Below are positions 9,936-20,500 of a DNA stretch of 27,592 bases, one piece after another. The translations under genes and the position numbers were made by a program. Each line of letters begins with the position of its first letter. The first letter of the stretch is position 1. The notes under the pieces were generated by a model, which worked only from the letters and a program-made list of their open reading frames with translations, was not told the origin of the DNA and ran no database searches. Origin of the DNA: Chara braunii (Eukaryota > Streptophyta > Charophyceae > Charales > Characeae); assembly GCA_003427395.1 (NCBI GenBank), contig BFEA01000044.1, positions 4,623,524 through 4,651,115 of the forward strand, written 5' to 3'.

Positions 9936-11543
9936 TCATATTCTCGGACTCTCAGGTGCTTCGTCAATCTCGTCTTCGAAGGTTACCCTGGAAACCTTCG
10001 CTGCCAAGGGTACCTGCAGTTGTTTAGCCTTCGCCTCGTTCATTCTTCTCCTTTGGATATCAACGTTAATCTTCATCAAAGGCAAAAAGGGCACATGCTT
10101 CCCCCCATCTACCCACATCACATATTTTCTATCATCTAATTCAATAATTCCTTCTTTTAATCTGTCTAGCATGGTTTGGCAGTCTCTTTTTCTATGATCT
10201 TCATCGCCACAGTACATGCAAGGAAGTCTAGTGGCACAATTTCTCGAAGTAAGGAATGTCCGTTTTGGACTAGGGTCCCCTTTTTCTCGCCCTTCAGACC
10301 GCAGAGTGGCTCGGACAGGTAGTTCCTCCTTTTTCTGACTGCTATTTTGCAGTTTCTCCATTGCCTCTTTCAACGTCTCTATCTCCCTTGCCATTTCATC
10401 CTCTCGTCTTTCTGATTTCCTGACCTCTATCTCATCCCTAGACTTCCACCGGTTGTCTTTGGTATTGGACCATTTAGAGGTTCCTCACTCCCCGTCATTT
10501 CTTTTCCAATCTCCTCGATTCACTTTCCTCCATTCACCATCACTTCTACTAGGTTCCCCTTTTCTGGGTGAGCTTGAATACGTATCCCTTCCTTCCACCT
10601 TAGATCTCCTATCCTCAGTTTGAAGTTTTCCTCCTCCTTTTCCCGAAGTTACTCTCTTCCCTAGGTTATCGAGAACTTTCATGATATGCGCTTTAGCGCT
10701 TCGCCCTTCCATATCATGAGCTAAACTCTTTACTTGCGCAAACGTCACGCCTTTAGAGGGCAGTTCCCTCACAATCATCTCACGCCTGTCCCTTGGTAAG
10801 GACCCTAGGAATATTCTGCATCTCTCTAACTCTCTCATACATTTGCCCTCCACCAGCGGGTTCGAGACCTTCTCATATCTTCTTGCAAACACTATCAGAC
10901 TTTCTTTTTCCTCTTTCTTCATTTCTTTCAGATCCTCTACTGAGTAGGAGACCTCATGAAAAGCAAAGACTCTATTACCCTTCTCCCTGAAAGTTAACCA
11001 ACGACCATCGTCAGGAATGACGTTCCTTACTTCCCGATCTATCTTTGGTGTCGTATGGTGGAGGAAATTTGCAATCATCTCTTGGTCAGTCCATTCTCCT
11101 CTTATTCCAATCACCTTCCAATCATCCAGGAATTCAGAGACATTTTTTCCCGTGAAGATTGTTTGGATCCTGGTCAATGTCGACGGCTGGTACACTGGGG
11201 GCCCAAAGAAAGGAGGCACATACGAGCCTGATGCGTACGCCATAGAGTAAGGGCTTCTTCTATAAGGTTCACCGGGAACCTCTCTCCACTGCTCCCTAAC
11301 TCTTGAGTCAGTAAACCTAGGCGCTCTGGGCCTAGTCAAGACCTCTCACCTCCAACCTTCGGCTTTTTCACTTCGTCCTTCCAGCTCTTTGGTCCAAATC
11401 TCTAACTCCCTTAAGGCCTTCCTTAGTTTTTCAGCGTCGTTTATAGACTCTACGACCATTTTTCTCTCAGGGTTGTTAGTCCTTGGCTCTTGTGTTTTTA
11501 CGTCACCTCCTATCGAAGTCAGGCCAGCTCCTTCTCCGTCCAT
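9936..11543 (-). pseudogene. gag: Giant element gag (capsid-nucleocapsid)
   Basis: Structural protein that packages the element RNA. The ATG at 11543 follows a TAA (11555-11553) ending the upstream module and has the same frame. About 536 codons run to 9936 with in-frame TGA codons at 11348-11346 and 10487-10485. A short coiled-coil segment comes first. The capsid-like domain (about 11200-10690) has FTGKNVSEFLDDW, then FLGSLPRDRREMIVRELP and TFAQVKSLAHDME, matching the helical Ty3/gypsy Gag pattern. A basic Ser/Arg-rich stretch and a second coiled coil lead to a CCHC zinc knuckle, CMYCGDEDHRKRDC, at 10220-10179. Gag and protease share one frame, so no gag-pro frameshift is needed. Confidence 0.85.
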
Positions 11544-11552
11544 TCTCCCCAA

Positions 11553-13097
11553 TTAATTTTCCGACACTCGGTTCAACACGATCAAAATCCTCTCGATTGA
11601 ACCCTCTAGTACCTCTTGCAACGCTTCAAAGTCAGCATTGTTTCCTTTGGCTCTGACAACTAAACCAGTGGTCAGCACGGCCTTTGAATAGCGTGAGTTA
11701 GCTTCCAAAGTTCTCAAGGAAACACCGTCGACTGTGTCATTAGAAAGCTCTCCGAGCTCTTCAGAGTCCTCCCTTATTTTTATTCTTGCCTCATCTATGG
11801 TTTCTCGCCATTCTCGGTAAAACGCCTCCCCTTCGAACAGTATCGTGTGAATCTCAATCTTGGCTAACCTAAGTTCGTCGGTCGTTTTCCAGATTGCACA
11901 TATCGTAGCTTCTCTAATAGCCTTTTTGGCAGATTCAGCCTCCTCCTCCTGGCTTAACCTTTCGTCATGTATCACCTCTACTCTCGCTCGGACCAAGGAT
12001 CCTTCTATCTTCGCTCCATGTATGAGTTGATACTTCTTGGCCACTCCTCTACTACTAGCCATCCCTTCTCTCTCTACTCTCGCTACGGATCTCTCTTATT
12101 TTTGTAGCCAGAAACTCCTCCCTCCAGTTAATTATTCTCTCTCTCTCTTCCTTGTAGATTAGAGCAATTTTTCAACCCTGCCTTCAAGTGCAAGAAGCCC
12201 CCACTCATTCGCGGAGCCACACCAGTCCTTGTACCCGTCCATTGGTTCCACCACTTTATCGTTTATTGGATCTAGATATATCTCAACAAGCGAGTTTACT
12301 TTCTCGTCACTTCCGCTTACACGCGGGATCGTGTCTCTTGGACGGTCTCGTCTTTCTCCACTTCGTGTTTCAGCCATCCTTGCGACCACACCATCGCGTC
12401 ATAAGTTATCCGCCTTTCTGTTACTACTAAGGCAAGTAGTCTAGGCCGTTCTCGTTCAATTGCTTCTTCGGTTAGATGCCTACAGCTTCGTTCATCCAGG
12501 GATCTCGTTGATCTAATTCGAATAATCGACGTTATCCTGCCCGCAAAAGACACCCTATTCACTTCCTCTTCTTCGGTCACCGCCCCTGGCATCTTTTCCC
12601 GTCTCGGGTGACCCTTTACTCGCCGTCTCACTCCTTTTAACTCTTTGCATAAACTCAATCATCGCTTCTCATCCATTCCTTTGTAGCGCTGTCAAACTTG
12701 GCTGGGGTTTCGACATCCCTATGAAAGGCACAACATCCGCGCTCCAAACGTGGGTTTCACCCTCTCTCTTCAATCTTCTTTTCTCTTATAAAACGATGTC
12801 AACCGCTCGCTCCCAACAACTACCATACCATCATTCCCTATATCTAACGTTCGGAACGTAGATCCGTGTATCGTACTCGCCGAGGTCAAGAAAGTAATTC
12901 ATTAATACGTAGAGACTATCATGTTCAAAATCAAGTTCCTTCAGGGCCTCATATATAGCAATCACATAAGGAAATGTTACTTCCTTATAAGACAACGAGT
13001 TTAAGGAGTCTAAGAGTCGCTTGGTCTCTTCCTTGCTTAACTTGCGCGCTCCCCTCCCTCGTGGGAACTAGGGGTGTGATGGTAGTACGTCGCTCAT
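11553..13097 (-). pseudogene. Upstream ORF module 3 (uncharacterised, before gag)
   Basis: Third copy of the module found between leader and gag. The ATG at 13097 follows ORF module 2. The first part carries TFPYVIAIY (about 12977-12951), LGEYDTRIY, then SCWERAVDIVL*EKRRL and HVWSADV, then KP and AMIEF. These match module 2 block by block and in order. Several stops interrupt it, including TAG at 13070-13068, and the frame changes around 12660 and 12390-12320. The last ~170 codons (12062-11553) are fully open and end LEGSIERILIVLNRVSEN before TAA. This is similar to the ends of 15186-14914 and 13752-13114. Function is unknown; no known domain is recognised. The alignment was made by eye. Confidence 0.55.
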
Positions 13098-13113
13098 CAA
13101 GGCCCTTACTTCT

Positions 13114-13918
13114 CTAGTTCTTTACAACCCTCAATATAACTCTCACTCTCACTCCTTCGTCTCGAACCTCATGTTCACCCTCTATTCCAAACAGGCCAGT
13201 GTTAAGATAGAGTTCGACGTCTCGCTCTTCAACGCACGCGGCACCCCTCATTATCTCTGCTATCCCTGTCTCAAGACACTTTACTCTCCTACAGATCGAA
13301 GTTCCTAGTGCGCACAAATCCTCCCGAGACCATTCTCTCAATAATCGACATAAATCATTCGGCCTCTTTCGAGCAAGCTCCCATTTTAGTCCTTCTCGAA
13401 TTACGTTACCGTTATTGGATTGGGGATCTCCCTGGCCATTTGAGGCCTGATATTGCAGGACGAATTCAATCATATTTCCCTGGTTCTCGTCCCTCATCAC
13501 CTCGTCTGGCGTCAGAGGCTTAAGAAGTTGCTCAAATATCGTAATTCGCGTACTCCAGACAACGGTCTTGCCTATCGAAGCCAACCTATCCTTTTCATCT
13601 TCCACCACTTCTTTCGCCCTTTCCCAACACCGACTGTAAATGAGGTCGACCTTCCTTTCTATTGGCAAATAGATCCGTACATTGTGGACTTCCATTCTGA
13701 GGAATTGCACGGTCATTACGTAAAAGCGTGTCTGCTCCCAACCGCTATCCACTAACTCGTATGACTCAACTTAGTACGGAATTGGCTCCCTCCTCCCTAA
13801 AGAACTTAGCGACACACAAACAACCTCAAATTTTTCCCTGAGAGGCCTATTCCCTGAAAGGAACTTCTCCCTCCTCGCTTTTAACTCCCCACTCGAAATC
13901 CATCTCTCTTTACTCATT
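13114..13918 (-). pseudogene. Upstream ORF module 2 (uncharacterised)
   Basis: The best preserved extra ORF: 268 codons with a single in-frame stop (TAA at 13773-13771). The ATG at 13918 overlaps the stop of the preceding ORF as TAATG. Visible blocks in order are REPIPY*VESY (about 13790-13760), FYVMTVQFL, RCWERAKEVVEDEKDRL, VVWSTRI, LLKP, NMIEF, then a C-terminal half with LNTGL and RDEGVRVRVILRVVKN. It contains no zinc knuckle, protease or polymerase motif. Its placement between primer site and gag recalls the ORF1 of Ogre/Tat elements, whose function is unknown. It might encode a structural or RNA-binding accessory protein, but nothing in the sequence proves that. Confidence 0.6.
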
Positions 13919-14873
13919 ACTCACCTTCCCCTGCTTCGCGTCCTGGCTCCCAGTTGCTCCCATCGAGGTAACTTTCAAGAATAGGCCGACTAGGGACAAC
14001 GCTGTATTCTCTTGCCTTTAATCCCAGGGTAACCCTCTTCCCTTCTTTTTCAAACTTTCTCTTATAGGCGTATGCTATCGTCTCTGCCCAATTCCAACAC
14101 CCCCACAATGCACCCGACAGCCTCCTTCCTTTCCGATTATGGAAGCCTATGTCGTACTCGTCGGTTTCAACAAACCTAGTCACCAATATGTAAACCTTTT
14201 CCTTTAATTCCACATTCACTATCGCGGTATAGTGCTCAATTACGTAGGGGAAAGGTTCTCTCAAAGTTAAGGGGGTCCAGTTGTTCAGTAAGGCTTCTAT
14301 GATCGGATCGCTGGACAATGGCAACCCCCAGTTTACCCCTTCTTTCCAAGAGAGTCTTTTTGTCAAGAGCTCAGTCATTTCTAGTCCTCGAATCCATTCT
14401 GGTCACTGCCCTGACCACTGCACTTTGACACTCAGCTCGACTTTATCCGAGTTCCCGAATCACCCTAATTCATCCTCGGCGAAATAGTGTGAGTCCTCCT
14501 ACTCCCCAGGATCGTTTCTAGCGTCTTTCTACTCAGCCAGGTTCCATTCTTCCTCCCAGTATACTTCCCCTTCATCTCCGTAGACCCCTACCTTACGATA
14601 GTAAGAGCGTAGCTCAAAGAAACCTAGTAGGGCTTGATGGCTATCGAGGGTGTCAAATTCCCAAGTTTTGTATTACTCGGTCAAGCCGGCGTAATCTGAT
14701 GGCTCCCTAATGGCTTTAAGAAAGCCCCAAAATTCGCTAGGTTGGTCCTCCCTCGGTGACTCCCCTGGTCCTCTGGGCGAGGCCGACCGAATTACCTCTA
14801 CCAATTCCAAAGAATGCTTAATAGACGTGGTGTGCGTCGTTATTCCACAAGAAGCACTCCAGTTAGAGTAAAG
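13917..14873 (-). pseudogene. Upstream ORF region A, with one clear and one possible module copy
   Basis: One frame runs through ~319 codons with five or more stops in the first half; the last 153 codons (14378-13917) are open. The open part has EPFPYVIEHY at about 14258-14229, VYILVTRF, DEYDIGF, then GCWNWAETIAYAYKRKF and SRPILESY. These align with modules 2 and 3. The earlier part (about 14760-14540) reads FDTLDSHQALLGFFELRSYY and VGVYGD, which may be a further, more decayed copy. The TAA stop (13919-13917) overlaps the next ATG. No function is recognised. Confidence 0.5.
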
Positions 14874-15811
14874 ACCAGTTGACTTGAATCAAACGATCTA
14901 GTTCTCTAAGGAATTATTCCAGTACAAAGACGGGAACCGGAAGTCGTAATGCCTCCTCCGGGTATGGTAGAAACCCGTGCTCAACCAACCTCAATGAGAC
15001 AATTATCGACCTGAATCCTTCATCCCAGCGAAGCTCTTCCTCCCGGAATCTTACTACCTCGCTCTGAAGTATTTCCCCGGCCGTCCCTTCGTCAGGCCAG
15101 GTGTGGACGTCTAGGCTTGGGACGACCCCTAGTCTCAAATCTTTCCAACCCTGCTCCACCGCTGTAAGGACAATATCTCCCAGCACCGAAGTACGGTAGG
15201 ATAGGAGGCCCTCGACAACTAGCGTGGCGACCCAACTATTTTCCTTCCTCTCTTGTCGCGATCAAATTCTACTGAGATCGCAATTAACGACCAGGCTCCT
15301 GACCCTATCAAGACCGACTTCCAAACCTTGTCCACTCTCCCTTGGTCAGTTCGTCTGACCGCCCTTCCTGGCATGGTGAATTCTACCCAATCCTCGCCAA
15401 TAAATTCGGGCTCTCTACATTCGAATTGACGAAGTTCAACAGGATACTCTTCGCAGTCCTGAGACATTTAGTCGTCTATAGGTGGTCCGTCCAATATCCT
15501 ACCCCTGTCCAATTATCCCGCAACCGCCGATCGGCGCAGTTCCGTTCTAATTCGAAAAATGACCCGACGAAGTTCTCTACGTGAGGGTATACCCCTTTCC
15601 AGACAGTAAGTAACTAACCAAGCGAGTTCGGCGACTGAGGGCCTAAACTGGATCGCCCTTTGAATTACACCCACTAGCCTTTGATGTGTATCGCAGCGTC
15701 CAAAGATGAACTCAGTTAGAAACCTCGGTATGGCATCGACTCTTACTGACGAGGACCTAGGGAGTTCTCAATCGTAAGCATACCGTACCCTATAATGAGC
15801 TATAATATCCG

Positions 15812-15819
15812 ACCCAGAC
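15812..15819. repeat. 8-bp target-site duplication of the hAT-like element (left)
   Basis: ACCCAGAC directly precedes the terminal CAGTG. The identical octamer directly follows the other end at 16331-16338. Confidence 0.85.
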
Positions 15820-16330
15820 CAGTGTCGTACCCCCGTTCACCGTTCATGGGGTCTGTGGACGGAGACCGGTCATGGAGTTCACGGCGTTCACAACACGGGA
15901 GTTCATGGAGTTCACGGAGAGCGATATTTTTTTTTTTTTTTTGGCTGGGGGGGTATGTTTTTGTTTTATAGGAGGGTGGGGGACATCGAAGGGTAACTCC
16001 CTATATTTTTTTCAATTTTTTCTTTTCACGAATAATATTTTTTTTAATTAAAAACAAAAAAAAAGAAAAATCAACCAGCCAAAATAAGCATTTTTGTTTG
16101 CTATTTTCTAGGTCATTTCGATTTTGTTTTATTTTTTCAATGTCACCACGCTGTGGGGCTTGAGGCGAATGTACCTGGGGGAGCCCAAAAAAAAAAAAAC
16201 AAAAAAAAAAACACCACTCTTTAGTGGTCGGCCCGTTCACCGTGAACGGCCGTTCACAAAAAAAACACCAAATGATCGCCCGGTCACGTTCAAGTGACCG
16301 GTGCCGGTCACATTCACGGGTCCGCCACTG
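15820..16330. mobile_element. Non-autonomous hAT-like DNA transposon (511 bp)
   Basis: The ends form terminal inverted repeats: CAGTGTCGTACCC at the left and, read inwards on the other strand, CAGTGGCGGACCC at the right (11 of 13 match). Exact 8-bp duplications ACCCAGAC flank it. CAGTG-type ends with 8-bp duplications are characteristic of the hAT superfamily. The interior has no credible gene. It is A/T-homopolymer-rich in the middle (15928-16212), and both subterminal zones are crowded with GTTCAC or GTTCA motifs, including the palindrome CCGTTCACCGTGAACGG (16233-16249). Such subterminal repeats are typical transposase-binding sites in hAT elements. It must move with a transposase supplied elsewhere. 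It lies inside an upstream ORF of the giant element. Confidence 0.82.
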
Positions 16331-16338
16331 ACCCAGAC
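16331..16338. repeat. 8-bp target-site duplication of the hAT-like element (right)
   Basis: ACCCAGAC immediately after the terminal CACTG; identical to 15812-15819. Confidence 0.85.
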
Positions 16339-17051
16339 CCCTCCGAAAACTCGCGGAATAGCCGCGTCCCGAACCTTTGTCTGAGGGATGTAAGACATAA
16401 AAGTGTCCGACAATGTCTCGCGATGTCTACAATTAAATACTTTCACTCGTCCTCCGATAGATAAAGCCTGATGTTTACTTCTGCTTGGAGCAGTTTGCTC
16501 TCTCTATCCCTTCTAACACATCGCCTAGGCTGACACACGATCCTTGCCCATAGGAAAATCCTTTCTCGCACTATCAGCCCTTGCTCCCTGGTCGTCCTGT
16601 ACTTGCTCCACCCTTCTAGGGGTAGACTGATGACTTCAAGCTGACCATTCTCTCTTTTAAGATGCACTTGGGACTCCGACTCGATAAATACCATTCCTGA
16701 TCAAGACACAACAATTGCTCTCAACATATCCTTTCCAGTGCCCACTCTCGAACTGATGAATTCACAGACCCCCGCGACAGGCCTCCATCGATCACCCCTA
16801 TATCCCTCCAAGACGTCAACAGACCTATGAAAGAACCGCCCTCTTGTGTCTCTCTCCCTACCCTTGTGTCAAGAAGGAGGACGGATCAACGTGCCATCAT
16901 CGCTGGCCTACCTCCCTCGCCGCGACCTGGGCACGAGCCGGCCAACTCGTGTGCCCTAGGGTGGACCGAAGTCACACGCGAACGAGGGGGCGGTGTCTCA
17001 CTCGAGAAGCCTTACTCCTATCCATGCCTCTACTCGTCCCACCTCAGGCAT

Positions 17052-17526
17052 GGTCTCACCCCGATATGTGCTGTGGTTCAACCCCCCCAGCTATCCATCA
17101 TAATCAACTAGCCTATCTAGTTTCACCCAGCTCCTTGCAGATCCGGGGCGCTTCTCCCCTCCCCTTCAATCCCTTCAGTTCATCCTTTGCTCACAATTTT
17201 CTCTCTTAGAATTAGAATCAGGGTAGACTGACCAAAGGGTAGGGTAAGATTAGAACAATCTCCCTCGATCACAAGGAAAGCGCGGAAAGAAAATGCATGA
17301 AATCAGTAGAATGCAAGATTCAATGAAATCACGAGAATGCAGAAATCCAAGTCTCACCCGGGAACGTCGATCACAGGTCGGTCGTCCGTCGTCCGCTCAC
17401 TCGCGCTCGCACCGCACCTGCACACACTAAGAAATGTCTGACGTAAGTGTCAAATAATAAACTCTTGCTCCTAAATCCTCCTCGCCTCAACGGTTACAGG
17501 CAGACCTTAAGTCCCGAGAGGCAGCC
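17052..17526 (-). other. Leader of the giant element
   Basis: About 475 bases lie between the primer-binding site and the first plausible ATG of the upstream ORFs. I see no coding sequence and no RNA gene. A loose repeat of GAATGCA or AATGCA motifs lies around 17285-17345. It would hold the packaging signal if the element follows family practice; that is inference. Confidence 0.4.
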
Positions 17527-17545
17527 TTCTCCGGCAACGGCGCCA
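17527..17545 (-). promoter_or_regulatory. Primer-binding site of the giant element
   Basis: Read on the minus strand, one base after the CA end of the 5' LTR, the sequence is TGGCGCCGTTGCCGGAGAA. The TGG start complements a tRNA CCA end. TGGCGCCGTTGCCGG is, from memory, a common plant gypsy primer site attributed to tRNA-Asp; the tRNA identity should be treated as tentative. The position proves minus-strand orientation of the element. Confidence 0.85.
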
Positions 17546-17546
17546 C

Positions 17547-20500
17547 TGTCGACCGACGAAAGTTGTCTACCGGCACGCCGACCAGGCCCTATACCACGCG
17601 CCGTGTCTGTCACCCACGGGAAGGTCAATCGGGGCTCCTATAACCTGCAAGAGTGACGTTAGTCCACATCTACATAAATAAAGACTGAAACAGACTTTAG
17701 ACATAATCATAAATCCCTCATAGTCCACCGTTGGGAAGAAACAAAAAACATACTTCCATTTAGTCCAAAATAATCGGGTTCATTGCACTACTCCCAACCC
17801 AGGGATAGATCCCGAGTCCAGGTCTGGAAAATCAGTTTGAGTTCCAATTGACCTCACTAACAGTCTAGGACGAATCCTTCGCCCGATGGGATGCCGCCGG
17901 TAATGGGCCCGTTGATCCCACGGAATAGTACTCAAACTCTCAGTGTCTGAAGCAGAATCGAGGGCCCATCATGGCCACTGTTCACGGTCTAGTTTCACCA
18001 TGGGTAGGCCTTGTTGCCTCAGGGAAAAGGAAACTCTAGAGACTTGGCTCAAACTCCGATCAACCGAGTTCCCCAGACCGTGCCTCGGACAATGTTCTCC
18101 CTCACTCTGTAGTCCTCTCGGCCCAAGGTCTCAGCTATTTGATTGTGTTACTCCCGTTTCGGCCTGATTCCAAGCTTGATCTCTAATATCTGTTTTGGAC
18201 AATAAGTCCAAGTCTGAGTTTCAAGTACCAGCCTGGTCTCAAATGTCCCGACTCGGTCCCAACCTCGTCCAAGCTCGGGTTCGTCAAAGAACTTGGCCCC
18301 GACCTTACCAGAGTTCCGGTCCGCCAAGGGTCCTAGTCCCAAACTCGTCCAAAATCACAGACCCATCCAGAGTCACAGCCCGCCCGAAGTCGCGGTCCCG
18401 TCCGAATCCAATTCAAAGCCACTATCTTTAGCCGAGGTCCCGATCCGTTCGCAGTCTCGACTCGCCCCGAATTTCCGATCTGTGCACTATGCCTCAAACT
18501 GGCCCGAAGTCTCCAATATCTCATTCTGGCCCGAGGTTCCTGACTGGTCCCAAGTTCCGGTCCCTGTACCGATGCCTCAGCCCATCTCTGGGTCGATTCC
18601 GTGGTCCAAATGTCTCGGCGCGCGCACAAAGGTTCCGTTCAGCCTGATGCCCGCGCCTCGTCCCAAAGGTCTGCTGTGTCCCAAAGGCCCCTCTCAGTCT
18701 GGTGTCCCGTCGCGCCGTGAAGGCCCTTTCCACGCACTCCTGCGGGCGCGGTGTCCCTGATGGCCCTTTCCAGGTGTGCCTCCGGTCTTGTTCGCACGCA
18801 AGCGCGCGCTTATGTGCATGGCTCACCGCTTCCCATCCTCGATCATGGCGTCACGCAGGTGACATGACGCGTTCCGAACGCGCACGTGTGTTGCCGCGCG
18901 ATCCCGATCCGTGTGCTTGCGTGTGCTGCTTCTTGATCACGATCTGTGTGTGCACGTGTGCTGCTGTGTGATCACTATCCGACCGTGCAGTGTGCGCGCG
19001 TGCATGTGTGATCGCGCGTGGCTTTCCCCACCCAATCCCGACAGTGCACGCGTTTGAGCGCGACTTCCCGCGCTCAATCCCGACGGTGCGCGCGTTCGCA
19101 GTTGTGTGCTGCCGCCCGATCTCAATCTGTATGTGCTGTGTGCGCGTGTGTGTGCGTGATCATGCACAACTTTCCACGCCCAACCCCGACAGTGCGCGCG
19201 TTCGTGCGCGGCTTCCCACGATCAATCCCGACGGTGCGCACGTTCGCAGTTGTGTGCTGCCACGCGATCCCGATCCATCCGTGCTGTGTGCGCGCGTGTG
19301 CACGCGATCAACGCGCGATCCCTATCCGACCGTGCTGTGCGCGTGTGTGTGCGTGCGATCAACGCACGATCCCTATCCGACCGTGTTGTGCGCGTGTGTG
19401 TGCGCGCAATCAACGTGCGATCCCTATCCGACCGTGTTGTGCGTGCTCGTGTGCGCGCGATCACACGCGGGCTCCCTCGCCCAATCACGACAGTGCACGC
19501 GTTCGCACGCGGCTTCACGCGCTCGATCCCGACGGCACGCGCATGTTCGCGCGATCTGTATCCGATCGTGCTGTGTGCGCGCGTGAGCGCGCAATCGCTG
19601 CCGCCTAGGGCCTGATCGCATGCGCGCTCGCGCAAAAGCGCACAACTTTGCCCCCTTCGATGCAGATCTCGCTCCAACGCACTTTGAAGAGCGCCGCTGT
19701 GCATGGCTATCCACGGCCCCGGGGCGCGTCAGCGTGTCCTTTCCTCCGAGTCGCTCCTCCGTTGGTGCGCCTCAATCCCTTCTCCCTGTGCATGCTCTTG
19801 TGATCACCTTGTGCGCTTGTATGTGCGCCGGTCGGAAGTCCTTCTCCTCGTGCGTTCGTAGGTGCGCATCTGCCAAAAAGCCCCGACCTTGAGCCCGGTT
19901 GGGCTTTTATGCTTTGCTGGGCTTAGTGGGCTCTCTTCTCGGTGTGCCCCAGCGCCTTTGTGTGCTCCGGGCCGTCTACAAGTTGCAGCGCCCCGGTACC
20001 ACGGCTTTCCCGAGCCTGTACCCGAGCCTGTTTGGCCCCGAAAAGTTTTCAGCGAAGGGGGCCTTTTCGTCAGGTACCGGGCCTTTTGAAGTGCCCTGGT
20101 ACCGGAGCTCCTTCCAAACCTAGATCTGGGCCTGTCCTCTCGTGGTCCCCACATGAAAGGCACTGGGCCTTATAGAATTCCGCAGGGCCCGAACCCTTGA
20201 ATAAGTAATCGCATGACCCGAAGGCCCTTTTTCCCAACCTTCGGCCCGCAGTCCCTTTTAGGTCTCACTCACAACCCAAACGCATCGGTCTTGTGCGGGC
20301 TCACGTAGCATTCTCTCTCAAATTTGGACCTCACGGCGAACTTTTAGTGTTACCGCTGCTTAGTCGGCCCGAGGGCTCATCACAATAGTCGGCCCCTTCC
20401 ATTGTTTCATCCACTGTCCGACTCTTAGCGTGAGTCCGGCCCTCTCGCCCTCGCCCTTCATTCGAAGCTTCTGGCACCTCTGCTGTAGTAGCCGTTTCTT

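Larger units (their letters stand above)
14914..17051 (-). pseudogene. Upstream ORF module 1, split by a hAT-like insertion
   Basis: Probable first upstream ORF. The ATG at 17051 (ACCATGCC) is in frame with the open stretch 16694-16443, with the stretch on the far side of the hAT insertion and with 15467-15219. The insertion plus its 8-bp duplication is 519 bp, a multiple of three, so the frame is unaffected. Stops are frequent in the first 200 bases (four) and sparser afterwards. Near 15240 the reading changes frame and continues to 14914. It includes EGWSKYRTTREQGLIV and FLWARIV, which may match the CWERA...VWS block of modules 2 and 3. It also ends in a tail with RWDEGFRSIIVSLRLVEHG, close to the module 2 end. 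Start and extent are inferred; function is unknown. Confidence 0.4.

Noticed and set aside
16001-16240. Open frame inside the hAT-like element as a transposase fragment
   Set aside because: It is made from A/T homopolymers and has no hAT dimerisation or DDE motif.
16827-17209. Plus-strand open frames in the leader of the giant element
   Set aside because: No recognisable motif, and they lie opposite the start of the minus-strand upstream ORF region.
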